A stretch of 64,000 bases of DNA from Branchiostoma lanceolatum (GCF_035083965.1 NC_089737.1:13505029-13569028); one strand, 5' to 3'; counted from the first letter of the stretch, positions 13,158-27,100 are shown. Translations and numbers: made by a program. Notes: generated from the letters alone by a model not told the origin.

Positions 13158-13379
13158 CTTGGTTTTCTTCTGGTGTCTGGTGGTGTTCGATCTTTACAGA
13201 ATCCGCAGTTCCAAACAAATATGGACGGCGTTCGCTCGCCATGCTGACTCCATACTTTATCCTTTACTGGTAGACTAAGCCATAGGTACGTATTCGTTAT
13301 GGAAATGGTATGGTTATACTTTGAACCAGTCAGGGAGATAACCAGCAGACTCAAACTCAAAGGAGGGAGGGGGTCGAAT

Positions 13380-13665
13380 CATGGGCAGTAGGCCTCAGCT
13401 CCGCGGACTCAAAACGATAGCGAGTTTGTCTTCCCCGCTGAGCAATTGCGGAAGACATCCTACGGGATTCCTACCCCATAGTTATGCAAATACTCCCGAC
13501 GGCCCCCCGTCGTCCAATGTGAGACAGCCGCTCGGAGGAGCTAACTTCAAAATATCTAAGGGTACGAAATCAGCACTCCTGGTCACCGTTACTTACCAGA
13601 AGGGGTGTCTTCGATCTTTCGGGGGCCAATCCGGACCTATTACTGTCCATTGCAGTCCCCATTTT
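13380..13665. promoter_or_regulatory. GC-rich block with octamer ATTTGCAT, possible promoter or 5'UTR
   Basis: This block stands out from AT-rich flanks. It contains ATTTGCAT (minus strand, 13491-13484), a short GC-rich hairpin around 13429-13455 and runs such as CCCCCCGTCG. It lies 220-500 bp upstream of the minus-strand ATG at 13157, so a promoter or leader exon is plausible. An uncharacterised small RNA gene cannot be excluded. Confidence 0.3.
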
Positions 13666-13969
13666 GTAACGTAACAAAGTAACAGGATGCTCACAAAAGA
13701 TGTGTCACACTGAAGATACGTCATAGTCGTTTTAATCAAAATTAATGGAAGGTTTAGCACGTTTATCGTCTGATTTAAGCTGGTAAATCTGGCTAGAAGT
13801 ACGATATCTAGTGAGTACGTACGAAGCAAATAGGAACGCATGTACAATGCTGGTAGACAAATATATGATGAATAAGATATCTATGTTCACAATCCTGACA
13901 TTTCCAACGCTTATCATAATGATAGCTTAGTTAATAGCGGTGCCGAAACCCCTTGCGTGCATGGCACCG

Positions 13970-14420
<451 letters not shown>

Positions 14421-14763
14421 TATCTAAAGCTTACAATGATATTACATATCGTCAGTAACGTATACAATGATACATTTGTAACACTAGAGTATTTCATCAA
14501 TAGTCTACCATACAATCTATAGTGTTATCTTAGAATCCCACCAGACACATAATATATACATATATTGACGGACAGAATTGTCTCCTCTGTACTCAAAGAA
14601 CGGTAACAGATACGTTACAGTATTTCGGCTTACATTATCATGTATATTCTATTATGTACATATGCCACAATGCCCCGAGCCACGCAATGAAATAGAATAA
14701 AGGTCCTAGCAAGAAAGAGTATGAAAATTAAGAATGGGAAAGTGCGCAAAGAAATATTCTTCA

Positions 14764-17700
14764 CTAGTCTAGGCAAATTCCCAGTGATTTCAAGCATCTA
14801 CATCCCGGAAAGCATTCAAATCTACAACGACATGACCTTGGCCTGTTCTTGGGTTTACACTTTCCTGTATAGGCCAATGTCCACTGTATCTTTCCGCAAA
14901 TGGACGGATTGCCCGATTGCGTCATACCGCGATCATATCGCTTAACAATATTGTGGAACGTTTCTGTGCTTTCTCCAGCTTTCGTATCCTGTCCCAAATA
15001 ATCTGAAATGTAACAAACATTATAATATTGTAACATTATTTTTTGCTGATATGTCACTGCACGAAATGGCCTCGTTTCCCGGCGTATACGTACCGGTATT
15101 TTTCTGTATTTTTGTCGGATACTGACGGATACTGACGGATACAGGCGGATTCGTGTAAGATATCCGACAATTTCCGCACCGGTATATGGAATATTTCCGG
15201 AAGAATCCGAAAGTAAGGTATATTCGACGAATACGGAGCCGTACACTGCACGGAAATGCCACCGATCCTGACGGATACGAACAGGAAATTTTCTGTATTT
15301 TTGGCGGATACTGACGGATACAGGCGGATCCAACCTGACGGATCCGACTAAATGCGCACTGGGATATGGAATATTTCCGGAAGAATCCGAAAGTAAGGTA
15401 TTTTCGACGAATACGGAGCCGTACACTGTACGGAAATGCCACAGATCCTGACGGATGCGTACAGGGATTTTTCTGTATTTTTGGCGGATACTGACGGATA
15501 CTGACGAATCCAACCTAACAAATCCGAAAATTTCCGCACCGGGATCGTGAATATTTCCGGAGGAATCCGAAAATGAGGTATTTTCGACGGATACGGAGCC
15601 GTACACTGTACGGAAATGCCAGCGATCCTGACGGATACGTGTAGGAAGTTTTCTGTATTTTTTAAAAGAAAATTGCGGATACTGACGGATACAAGCGGAC
15701 TGTGATCCGGAACCTCAGATCCGGAGGAATACAAAAATAGGAATTTTCGACGGATATGGGGCCGTACATTGCACGAAATTGCCCAAGATCCTGACAGATA
15801 CGTACAGTATGTATTTGCCACGGATACAGACTGATCCAACATACAGACTTTCTACAATCTTTGACATATTGTGACTCTGAATATGTTTGTATTTGCCACG
15901 AATATGTACAAATCAAACACACAAAGTTTGATAGAATGGTTGATTATTCATAAATACGCGTGCATTCTTAATTTAACGAATTATTATTCAATGACAGGAA
16001 GTTTTGGGAAAGCATGAATGTAACATCATTTCATATTTCAACATATATGCATTTCTAAGTTCAAAAACTATCAAATACAATACGGAAGTTCTATGTGGCT
16101 AAATAATCCATTTCGTTTAAGACAGGCCGAGGGACATCCACATACTCAAAGCACCTCTGCATATGCAGGTTAATGTCGGTAAATTGGGGTTGTGTAAGCA
16201 CAATTGTTATAAAATGTATTACAATCAACAACCATCACATCATGGTGGTAATATTTACTGCCGTATAGTGCACTTGGACCAAAAATTTCTACATGTTCTA
16301 CATATTCTACTAAAGTAATGAAAGCCTTATTTGTGGCCAGTTCTTCGTCTAAAAGATATCAGATACAAATAATTTCAAATACAGAGGTTGAAAATAGAAA
16401 CTTCAAAGTAACATTATACTGTCTGAAAAACTCCCATGATGACACGCCACATTTTACACGTAAGTAGTATATGCCGTGGAACTGCATGTGTATAATCGTC
16501 CTCTCCCCATTCTATGACTACATCTGAGTTCACTTCTTCCATGCACTCTTGGTAAGGTACAGGCAAGGCTGATTTCTTCTGTATCTAGCATGTTGGACTC
16601 AGCTTGGAGTTCATCTTGTGATGAACCAGTTCCTATATGATAAAACCAAATGATGAATAAATATCATTTCACATACTTAGTATTTAAGTAAAATGTCACA
16701 TGATTTTGACATAACTGTGATCAAGGAGGTTATATAGACTATATAACCTCCTTGCTGTGATGGGCTTCGTTTCATCACAGCAGCTAACTAAAAACAAGGG
16801 ACAATGGGTATCCATCATGCCTGTCTCAGCTAACATTGAAGTGTACCGATGATGGACTTAAGCCTTACCGAAGGAGCCTGAGGTACTCTGAGCATCTGAC
16901 AGCTGATTGCTTTGTTCCAAGCCAAGCTAAGGTCCTCACAACATGTGCTGCATTTGTGAAGGAAGTATCTGCCGATGCTGTATAGGATATATATATAAAG
17001 GGAATCAATGACAAATATTAAACATATCACATAATCACATTTGTAAAAAATGAATCTGGCATCGTTTAATTGAATACGTAAAACTTACATTCATAACTTG
17101 AATATGATATTGATCAAATATGTACAGCTACAACTTAATGCAATAATCACTGAAACACACTACTACCTCCACATAAGTTCCAGCTCACTATCCACAAACG
17201 GTGGGACCTTTGTGGGACAAATACTTATGACATTCTCTTCCGTTACAGGATATCTTTAATTATCTTTCCCTCAACCGCTTGCTATGTTGTATCTGAAACG
17301 TTAACCAGACACAAATGTCTGTTGACCATTGGCAAGAACGAACAAATTGAAAGCTATAAATTTCATAGATCCTAACGGTGTAGAAGTGCAGGTCGACTGG
17401 ACAATTCTTAATGTCATGCAAATGCGATGATATGTCAAGCCACAATAGGAGGATAACTGACGTTCAAACTAGTTAGAAACATGAATTTTCCAATTTGTAC
17501 TTACCAAAGGGCAGTCTCTCTAAATGATGAATCGACTCCCTACCAACTTTACAAGGGGGAGGGGGGCGACGAATATTGCATGCACGAAGAAGACTACTTC
17601 GCAATGCCGCGCGTTTGAGTTTACACCGAATCCCCTTCGACTCTCAAGTCACTAAAAATCACTGGTCGACCATGGTAGACTCTGACGATGCCATGTTAAG

Positions 17701-20700
17701 CACAGAGAGTGATGAAACGCCGTTCTTGTCTCCGTGCTGTTCACCGACAAAACCGTTTCTCGCGCCTGACGTCATGACACGCAGTGTCTTGTGGGAGATT
17801 GGGCACGAATCCGTATTCCGGAAACGTCAGGATTCGTCAGAATTGTTGGATCTGAGGTGCATCGGATCCAATCGGAAACGTTCCGTATCTGCTATTATGC
17901 ACGATTGCGGATCCGCTGGATTTTTCAGGATCTGAGATCATGCCGTGCAGTGTGTATTTGTTGGTTAGAATCCGAAGCAACTACCGACAAACAAACAATC
18001 CGATTAATATCTCTGCCATATTGACAAATATCTGAAAACGAAGGATCCGCGCAAATATCCTCAGGTATCCGAGGCGCATCACGGATCCAGACGTATACGG
18101 CGTCGGAATTGCCGGATCTGAGCTGTACCTGGTATTTGTCTGAATTTGCTCGGAAACGTTCCGTATCTGTACCCGAAACGTATGAAGGATCCAGACGTAT
18201 ACGGCGCCGGAATTGTCGGATCTGAGGTGCATCGGATTCAATCGGAAACGTTCCGTGTCTGCTATAATGCATAATTCCGGATCTGCTGGATTCGTCAGGA
18301 AATGAGATCATGCCGTGCCGTGTGTATTTATTCGTCAGGATCCGAAACAACTACCGACATACAAACAATCCGAACATTCCAAATATAAAAAAAACGAGGG
18401 ATCCGCACAAATATTTTCGGGTATCCGAGGCGCATCACGGATCCAGAGGAATACGGCGTCGGAATTGGTCGGATCTGCGGGCACCTCAGTATCCGAGCAG
18501 TGAACTGGGATTTTTTCGGATTCGTTCGGAAACGCCATGAGGCCCGATTCCGGATACGTGGGATCCGTCAGGATACGTGGCCATTTCGTGCAGTGTGTCC
18601 AACAAATATTGATCCCCACCGAAGATGGTCAACATCATAAAAAAAAAACACTAAGAATGGGAATGCCGTGTGTACAAGTAGAAGTGGCGCTAGTGAGGTA
18701 GCCATGAGTGAGAAGTGCACCAAAACCAGCGTTTGCTTAGATGTATTATGCATGTATGTATGTTTTACATGACAGACCACGTGGTCTTATGCTACATGCT
18801 TACAGTATTTAGACATTTGCTAATCTAATTCACCAGCCAATCCAAATTCTACCCACTTCGGCATCAATGCCAATCGTTGCAAAATTGAATGCCGATTCGA
18901 TTAAATCGGAAATGATTACTTACATCTAAGCACTTACCTGGAAAAGCATATATAATATATATACAATATATTAAGTCACTTTATCCTATTGGTTTTGGCA
19001 TTCCACATCCGCCAGTTTCTTGCTTTTCTAGGTACGTGCTTAGATGTAAGTAATCATTTCCGATTTAATCGAATCGGCATTCAATTTTGCAACGATTGGC
19101 ATTGATGTCGAAGTGGGTAGAATTTGGATTGGCTGGTGAATTAGATTAGCAAATGTTGCCGCTTAATACTGATGGCATACATCATTCTTTTTCATTGTTC
19201 ATTTTGGCGGAATATGATTTTGTTCTTTAATGCTTATATCAACAATTAACGATTTTGTAATATAAAATGAGGCATGTTTGTAAGGCCACCCGACATTTTC
19301 ATATAATCTAGATGTACCTCTAGCGTCCTCCTCTTGGACCCGGTACAGAGCGGCGTCACGACACACGGGCTGCAGCTGTGATCGCAGGATGACGTCATCT
19401 TCGGGGCTAACCGGAACGGACCGGTTCAGGAAGACGAGTTGGTCAACGTCAATACTTGCAACATCATCTTCCTGTCAACAGAAGACGAAGCAACAAAATA
19501 ATTGTACGTTGCTGTTGCTTGACATACGACACGTCAGTTGATAATCGCAGCTTTAGTGGCTCTTTTTTTTGCCTAGATTCTTTTTCGTTAGAACATGTGA
19601 TCTATCTTTTTCTTGGCTTAAGATAACAAACGCAATCAATAACTTGAAGCTCCTGAATAACTCATAAAAGTAACAAAGCACTTAAAACATTAGATCATAC
19701 TCACCGACAAGGACTTCATTGCGTCTTCCGCTTCGTCGAAGTCAAAGTCGCTTGTCTGGTTGTTCTTTTCGTCCTCCAACAGGTAACAGCTACCCCGGCG
19801 GTAGAGCACGGACAATCCCTGTGTAAATGGCATTTTATCAGAATTAAACGTCAGCTTGAAATATCCGTATGAAATATGAAATTGTATATTGGCATTGTAC
19901 CACAAAAACATGTTTCTACGGTTTGTACACTTTCAGCTTTTTCCATTCAATCTTTTATTATCTTTTAAAATGTCCATTTAATCAGCTAATGATTGCTTAC
20001 AATTGATAACGACATTAACCGCAAAAAAATAGACTATTGTATCATATTCTTATATCTACCTCCTTGGTTTGTATAATCTCCCCGTCCTCAGTGCTGACGT
20101 CATCCCGGTACACCACCATGCCGTTCTCCCGGTCCACCTCCACCTCCTCTGTAAACGTCTGGCCATTCACGGATGCCTTAATGGTGAACTGTTTGTGCAA
20201 CAGTAACAACAAACATTTATTTAGAAATCACTATATATAGCCAACAAGTAGTTTCAATTCGAGGAGATTCTTTTTTCACAACCAGGTAATCTCACTTGCT
20301 GACGTTTCGATGTCTATGAGACACCTTCTTCAGAGCTTCTGACTGGAGTACTGCTTCTCACCGCTATAAGTAGCCAATGTAGGTGGCGCTTTTGGGACAG
20401 TGTTTTCACCGCAAAAGCGCCAACCACATCGGCTACTTATAGCGGTGAGAAGCAGTACTCCAGTCAGAAGCTCTGAAGAAGGTGTCTAACAGACATCGAA
20501 ATGTTAGCAGGTGAGATTACCTGGTTGTGTAATAAGAATCTCCTATATCCTATATTCTACCAACCTGATGAAATTATTTTCGGTAGTTTCAATTCTATTT
20601 TGAATGGCCGATAATTATTTTCATATTATACATTTTGACGACAACATTTAAATGGCGTCATGCGGGGTCTTGCGGAACTGCAGCCGTCTCACCCCGGCCG

Positions 20701-21985
20701 TCAGCTGTAAAGGTCACGCGTATTTATGAGTCGAAACTACCATACAATAAAGTTCGTGTCTCGCTGGCTTTCACGTTAAGGGCTTACATGCGTACGGTTC
20801 AAGATTTAGGGGCGCGACGTTTTTACCGCTATGTGAAAGACACCGGGGGTCGCAGATAAATACTGTGTGTTTGTGTGTGTTTTTTATTTTTGCTATCTGT
20901 TTGGAAAAAAAGTTTCCAGCGACCAAAACAGGAATAGATGACTGTTTAAAGCCTTTGAATCGCGTTTAGAGAAATGAATAGTTGAATTTAATTTGCGGAT
21001 GATATTTTGACGTCACAGATAGCATGGTTAGTTGTTTTCAATTGTTTTGTAAATTTTGCCCTCAACTTCCACACATTCGTTTATCGTACTTCTCTAGGGT
21101 ACCCTACTATAATTTATTCCGCATCGATGGCAATCAGTCAACTATAGAAATCCCCGCAGGCGAAAACTGTGTTTTTCTACCTTACGTCCGCATTTCCCCC
21201 GGAAGTACGTCATCAGTCCACCAGCCGCCACTGCGCAGGTCACAAGCAGCAAGGCTACAGCCAATCCCGCGGCGATCCTGAAACGAGGCTGGAACCTGGT
21301 TTTTCCGGTTTTCTTGTCCTCTGGGTCTATCTGTCAACAACAGTGGAACAATGGCAGCTATGAATTTTTGTGCACGCCCTTTTTGACTATCTTTCATAAA
21401 AACAACCAAGTAAATACTACAGATACTTCTCAACTGCTAGCTACCTATTGTAAATATCAGGTTGAAAATAGATTACATTGTTTCTTATTTAGCTCTTTTG
21501 AAGGTGGATGTAACCAGCTAGCTACAGTCAGACATAACTCTAAATCCCGAAAAACTTTGAAATTGAATTTCTGAAAGCTGTGGTTATTTAAGTGAATCTA
21601 AACTAAGGCAGCTTGTAGTGAGGGGACTTAAATTAGAGTAATAAGTCAGGTTGAGACATCATCTTAATTAGGTGGTGTAACTGTGGAAGGAATAAGTTTG
21701 TCTACAAAGCGACGACTGACATACATGTATGCACAGCGTCGAAAAGTATGCCAACTTTTAACTTCTAGTGTAACGCGTAGATCCCTAGTGGCTTTTAACC
21801 CCCTACCATAACAATTCTGTCTTTTGTGGGCAAATGCGGCGGCCATAGTAAACTAAAAAGGATGGCACCAAGCCTATGATTCTACACCGCCCATGTGACG
21901 ACGAGCGAACGTGCTGCTGGATTGTGACGCAGTACTGAAAATAAACAAAATGTACACTTACTTTGACTTCAGGTTTCTGATCCAT
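14764..21985 (-). CDS. BRICHOS-domain type II membrane protein A with 8-Cys C-terminal peptide (269 aa)
   Basis: Six exons: 21985-21962 (MDQKPEVK), 21330-21181, 20188-20060, 19818-19705, 19471-19318 and 15002-14764 (stop). Introns are phase 0 except the last (phase 1). There is no signal peptide; a hydrophobic segment at residues 27-51 (IAAGLAVALLLVTCAVAAGGLMTYF) after a Lys/Arg-rich stretch predicts a type II protein. Residues ~59-190 fit a BRICHOS domain: FTIKASVNGQTFTEEVEVD, VVYRDD, then the paired cysteines C112 (GSCYLLED) and C176 (QPVCRDAAL). NQT and NRS are possible N-glycosylation sites. A dibasic IVKRY at residues ~209-213 could be a cleavage site. The last 44 residues contain eight cysteines (226, 239, 248, 250, 254, 258, 260, 267) and many Lys/Arg. 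BRICHOS domains act as intramolecular chaperones for such C-terminal peptides. It is a tandem paralogue of the gene at 24143-27318. Its last intron (4.3 kb) carries a ~3.5 kb mobile element. Confidence 0.82.
15054..15800. repeat. Left subterminal array, ~180-bp units, 4-5 copies
   Basis: Unit starts are spaced 181, 180, 177 and 162 bp. Shared landmarks are GATCCTGACGGATACG, TTTTCTGTATTTTTGGCGG, AATATTTCCGGA and TTCGACG.ATACGGAGCCGT. Open frames across it are a by-product of the periodicity. Confidence 0.85.
15055..18600. mobile_element. ~3.5-kb element with inverted termini and subterminal satellite arrays
   Basis: The left end (from ~15055) and the inverted right end (to ~18596) share CACTGCACGAAATGGCC plus several further bases. 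Inside each end are arrays of diverged units that start with a terminus-like CACTGCACGGAAATGCC and are full of CGGATACTGACGGAT or GGATCCG words. The left array has units at ~15054, 15243, 15424, 15601 and 15763. The right array spans ~17775-18598 with ~370-bp units in the opposite sense. The middle (~15900-17770) is AT-rich with no intact transposase frame. It sits wholly inside the last intron of BRICHOS gene A, between exons 19318 and 15002. A solitary terminus-like CACTGCACGAAATGGCC also occurs at ~324. The class is unknown. Confidence 0.6.
18814..19155. mobile_element. Fold-back element (inverted repeat arms ~135 bp)
   Basis: The left arm CATTTGCTAATCTAATTCAC... is repeated in inverse as ...GTGAATTAGATTAGCAAATG at the right, with near-perfect pairing through the whole arm and a ~70-bp centre. 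No clean target duplication was seen. Confidence 0.85.
20261..20582. mobile_element. Fold-back element with 13-bp target duplication, intron of BRICHOS A
   Basis: Inverted arms run from ~20261 to ~20544 (AGGAGATTCTT at left, AAGAATCTCCT at right; inner arms TCAGAGCTTCTGACTGGAGT and its inverse). A one-sided tail ACCAACCTGATGAAATTATT follows. The element is flanked by exact GTAGTTTCAATTC at 20248-20260 and 20583-20595. The same tail occurs at ~33664 after another fold-back. Confidence 0.85.
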
Positions 21986-24142
21986 GATGGCTTCTTTTAG
22001 ATCAGTTGCGCCTGATTCAGACAGTGACAAACTTTAAGTTCCGACCGCCTGCACGGGGTTATAACTGTGGTATGCACTGTCGAGAACAACAACTACACCT
22101 ATTATCCTAAGGCTTGCATAATTATTTCACATGATTGAAAAATTTCTTTGTTCTGTGGATCATAGACTTGAATAGCCCCTAGCTCATTTCTGATTTCTTT
22201 CTTGACCTCCGCTAACGTCATGATTATGGACGTTTGCTAAGAGAATCTTAATGACAAACGTTTTAACGTAAACAATGCAGAACATAAAATCATGCATTAC
22301 ACAACATGACAAGAAGGTAGTCTCTTTGTCGTCTCTGTGAAAAATGCCAATGGGCTCAAACCTGTTGCTGAGATACTGTGACCTACGAATTCCATTTTTG
22401 ACCTCTACAAATGTCATGTTGCGATGGTACCTTATTAGGTGTGCCAATGTGTTTTCAAATCATTCAAGACATGAAAAATGTAGGCAATTCGCCACACTGT
22501 TCATCTATTTGGTTAAAAATCAATAGCACTGGCATCCCTAAGTTAAAGGCAAACATTAAAAAGATGAGAGGCTTTCTTTGTGCATGCCACAAGTATCATC
22601 CAAATGTTCGTTCATGAAAGCACTGAAGCGGAAATTGTAAACATACTACCCCAGATATGGTATATATACCAACGAAGTCTAAACGTGATCTAAAGGTAAA
22701 GGATACTAGTTTTGACAGGTTTTCACGTCAAATCGAAGCTGTCAGAATTTAAGAAATAGTCGATTAGCAACCTAGATCGTCTTTTACAGAAAAACACCAT
22801 CACTGAGAAAACCAGCATTTGCAAGCAAACGCAGGGTATTTCACTCCCATTTCTTCCCAGTGCAAATTAAAGATGTAACAGAGGCATGAGAATTTCCTCG
22901 AGGCCTCGTAATAAAATGTATTATTTAGGTAAGATTTTATCTTGTAAGATACGTGTCAAACAATGTTTGACCCTTTAGTGAGACGACAATTACGTCGAAG
23001 ATAGCATGCTCTATTGGTACCTTTTGTAAATCAGGTCCAAAGCTCGGCCTACCGACCCGAATCTGTTGTATACAATGCATAATTATATAAAGCCGAACGG
23101 CGCCTGGTCTACTGTACTGCAGCAGCAACCGTGGGGATTTTAGATAATGTTAATAAGGATAAAATGATCTCCAAAATCAACACTTCGACCAATTCAGACA
23201 AACAAAAACATACCACATTCACATTGCCATGAGAATATGCATCTTTAGTGTTCTTGAATCAGTATTTTCATATGTGTAGGGTGACACAATGATAAAACTG
23301 GAAGCCCTCAAATTTGTTTTTTATACCTTTATTCCAAGACAAACCACCATTGAATTATTGCTACATTGAAGTAACAGAGCAATCAGAAACAGAATTTGTT
23401 GATACAACAAAAATACCCCTCAAGAAAAAACATGAAACAAACAAGCGAACGACCTGGCGTAAGCGGTATGGTTAGTTTAGTTTAAAAGTTTCTGTCAAAT
23501 CTTTTATATAAAACTAAAATGTCAACTTAGACATTAGATACCTATTTACCCCATAATACTAGTACACACTACATCTTTAATAAGATATACTAGAGCAAAA
23601 AGGATATTGTGTTCCGTTTATATAAATGATACTTTTGCCATTTCCACAATCAAATCAAAACAAGAATACATGCATTTTATTTGGAATACGAAGCAACCTT
23701 TATTCTATGAGATTACTACAAAGGTATAATGAATATACAAATGCTCAGCTAAGGTTACTGTTAACATTTCTGTCAATTCTTTTCGTTAAAGCTAAAATGC
23801 CAAATGAATACTAACTCTATATACCCCATAATACAAAATACCTAGCATGTTTATCTAGCTATTATAGAGCATAAGAGAATTACGTTTCTACGTATATAAT
23901 ATTTATGTATATAAAGCATTATAGCTATAATATTTGTTGACATTAAAGCCATTTAGTCGTCTACATCAAAACTACACATCAAAAGTTTAGAACTGTGTAA
24001 TCAAATACTAGAGTGCTATTATTCATAATCAGGATAAAGAATTAAGTTTTTGAGAAGAGAAAAAGAAGAAAGAGGGCCACAGATAAAGACTCTAAGAGAG
24101 GGCGTGAAGGCAAACGGCATCTCTGCATATATACCCCGGGAA
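21986..24142. other. Spacer between BRICHOS genes: duplicated 5' flank of A, then 3' flank of B
   Basis: 22050-23110 aligns by eye with 27480-28510 upstream of gene B: CTAAGAGAATCTT, ATTCCATTTTTGACCTCTACAAA, GAAGCGGAAATTGTAAACATACTA and TCGATTAGC..C.TAGATC are shared. No coding region is seen. From ~23.2 to 24.1 kb the DNA is AT-rich, probably 3'UTR and downstream DNA of B. Confidence 0.6.
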
Positions 24143-27100
24143 TCAATCGCAAGAAGTCATGAATTTATAGCATCTGCACGACCTACTGCACTGAAATTGG
24201 CAGGAACACCGGCGGCGCCAACCCCAGCGGTACCTATACCAGTACCGGTAACATCGTCCAACATACAAAAGCCTAGGTAAAATCATGCATGTTGTAGGTT
24301 CATCTTCCACACCGTCATCCACATCGTCCAAGCCAACGGGAGCCTGAGCGTCCGGTAAGGCCCAGCGCCGCTTGACACGACTTTGCGATGTTTCCATCAT
24401 ATCTCCATCGTCATTTTCCTGTCCCAAATAATCTGAAATCCAGTCAAGTTTACAGAGTTATCTTATCTAAACATATTGCAATCATCTATCAACCACATAA
24501 TAATAGATACTGCAAATAAGACTAACGTCAGTAGTGAAGGATGACACGTTATTAGTTACATGTAAGACAAAAACTTTAACGAACGATAGCAAATGGGACT
24601 CTGAGTAGATCGGGAGCTTTGAAAAGTGATTACGAATTCAACCAATTGCTCGCTATTAGTTCTTGTTGTATACTAATGAGACCTGCACTATAATTTAGAA
24701 TTTTACTATGTTCAGACCGAGGTAAGATTGGTGTTAATAGTTTTACCTCTAGCGTCCTCCTCTTGGACCCGGTACAGAGGCGCGTCATGACACACAGGCG
24801 GCAGCTGTGGTCGCAGGATGACGTCATCTTCAGGACTAACCAGAACTGACCGGTTCAGGAAGACGACTCGGTCAACGTCAAAGCTCGGCACGTCACTGTC
24901 ATCCTTTCGAAAATGATTAAATCAATAATATCATTAGTTTCTTTTTCTCGACTAAGGCTTTCAGAAAGGCGAATATGTTCATTTTCATATATGAGGAGGT
25001 GCCTCGAACACGTTAAACAGCCTCATTACCCTACACATTGGGTACCTGCCTGTGGCACTGGCTGCAAATACACCTGACATTATTATTATATCATTATATT
25101 AGGTCACGGCAAGTAAATTTTATGGATGACATCCTCTGCAGACTCTGAAGTCGTGATTGAATATGAACATCAATCATGATCATGAGGAATTATCGTTCTT
25201 TGCTAGCATGCTATTGACAGGTCATGAAAGCAAAAAGACACACGCAAACGTTTATACTTAGTCTATTATTGTATATAGTGCCAGTAACCTATTGTTACAG
25301 CAAAGTCAGACACAGTTTACTGACGCATGTATGTTTTTCCTATGTTTTTATCATGTATTTGCAATTAGCCCACGGGCATGAACTTGCAATAAACTTCTTC
25401 TATTATCATTTGAACATTATGGTACTTACAGATAAAGACTCCATCGCAGCCTCCGCCTCATCAATGTCAAATTCGCTCGTCTGGTTGTTCTTTTCGTCCT
25501 CCATCAGATAGCAGTTGCCTCTCTGGTAGAGCACGGACAATCCCTGTCACAAAGTCAACCAGATGACATTCCTATTACGATGATTCAATAGCCTAGTACA
25601 TAACAAAGTTTTTTGGTCTACAGCCCGTAGTTTGCAATGTAGTCATTTTTCAATTACATTTTTTCTTTAATTTCTTACATTCTGTTTCTTTTACCCATGG
25701 TGGCCCAACTCAGCGTGAGACAGTGCAGTGGGACCCTTGTCATTTTTTGTTTTGCCTTTTTTAAAAAGTGATCTATTGATTCGATCAACTCCATTCAAGT
25801 AACAGAAAAATACAGACTTTTATCTTAGATCTGAAGCCCCACGCTTTAACTGATGGGTAATGTTGCTACCCACCTCTTTGGTTTGTATGATCTCCCCGTC
25901 CTCAGTGCTGACGTCATCACGGTACACCACCATGCCGTTCTCCCGGTCCACTTCCACCTCCTCTGTGAACGTCTGGCCATTCATGGAGGTCTTTATGGTG
26001 AACTGTGCGCACAATAATAATAATAGAAAATTTAAAAAAAAAATCCATAATATTATGTACGTCGATGAAGGTTAGACATCCAAGTAATAAGGAACAAGCA
26101 AGGTAACTATTACTCAAGCAACTGGTTAGATTTTGGCATTCAAAAGTTCCTTGTTATTGTTACCTTGCTTATTCCTAATGTAGCCACAAAGTATGCATAT
26201 TGTTTTGATTTCACAATTCTATCCAAACAAAAGGTCCGATGACAAAGTAAACTTTCATTTACTGGCTGTAAACTTACAAAAACAAAGAGCAACTGTATCG
26301 ACCGTCCACATTTAAACCGCGTTCCTGCTTATGTTGTGCACAACATGTCAGAATTAACAGCGTCAAAAATAAACAAATATATGATAAACAAACAAACAAG
26401 AAGTCACACCCGTTTATTTCCGCATTTCCCCCGAAAGTACATCATCAGTCCACCGGCCGCCACTGCGCAGGTCACAAGCAGCAACCCAACAGCCAATCCC
26501 ACGGCGAGCCTGAAACGAGGCTGGGACCAGGTTTTTCCGGTTTTCTTGGCCTCGGGTTCTATCTGTCAACGGCAGTGTAACAGTTGCCACTATTGATATT
26601 TGTACACGCCCCTTTTTGACTATCTTTGAGAAAAACAACCAGGTAAAGACTGGGGTGATTCACAACTGCTAGCTAGCTGCTCGCATACATCAGGTTGAAA
26701 ACAGTGCTTCTTATTTCGCTGTTTTCTATGTGTGAGGTATCCAGTCAGACATACCTCTTAGACATGTCATCAATTCAGTGATGATAAACAAAATTTTCAA
26801 TTGAATTTTGTAGAAAAAAAGTTTTTCTGTCAAATAATCTCACAGCTTGAAAGCTCTCTGAAATAAGGGAGGAGCCTTTAACGAGAATGAGCCCGATGAA
26901 TAAGTCTACGACATGCTTTTCCTTATATGCTACATGCTAGAATGTGGTAGAAAGAAAGGGGTCTGCGATGAACCTATGCACAGTACTAGTGTGGACAAGT
27001 ATGCCAGATTTTGGATTTCTAGTGATCCGCAAAGATCCCTAGCCTAGTTTCTTCGTGACCTTCTTTGCCTTCCTTCTCTCCGTTTCGTGGAGCCTATTAA

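Noticed and set aside
13000-13278. 93-codon plus-strand and 80-codon minus-strand frames around 13.1 kb
   Set aside because: They overlap the signal-rich frame MADPVTDLFVLFVV, which has a clear hydrophobic helix and an in-phase donor; the others are shadows.
15020-15922. Open frames of 65-280 codons with repeated ISVQCTAPYSS-like units
   Set aside because: They follow the ~180-bp satellite period and have no start or splice context; only the last 79 codons (15002-14764) are a real exon of BRICHOS A.
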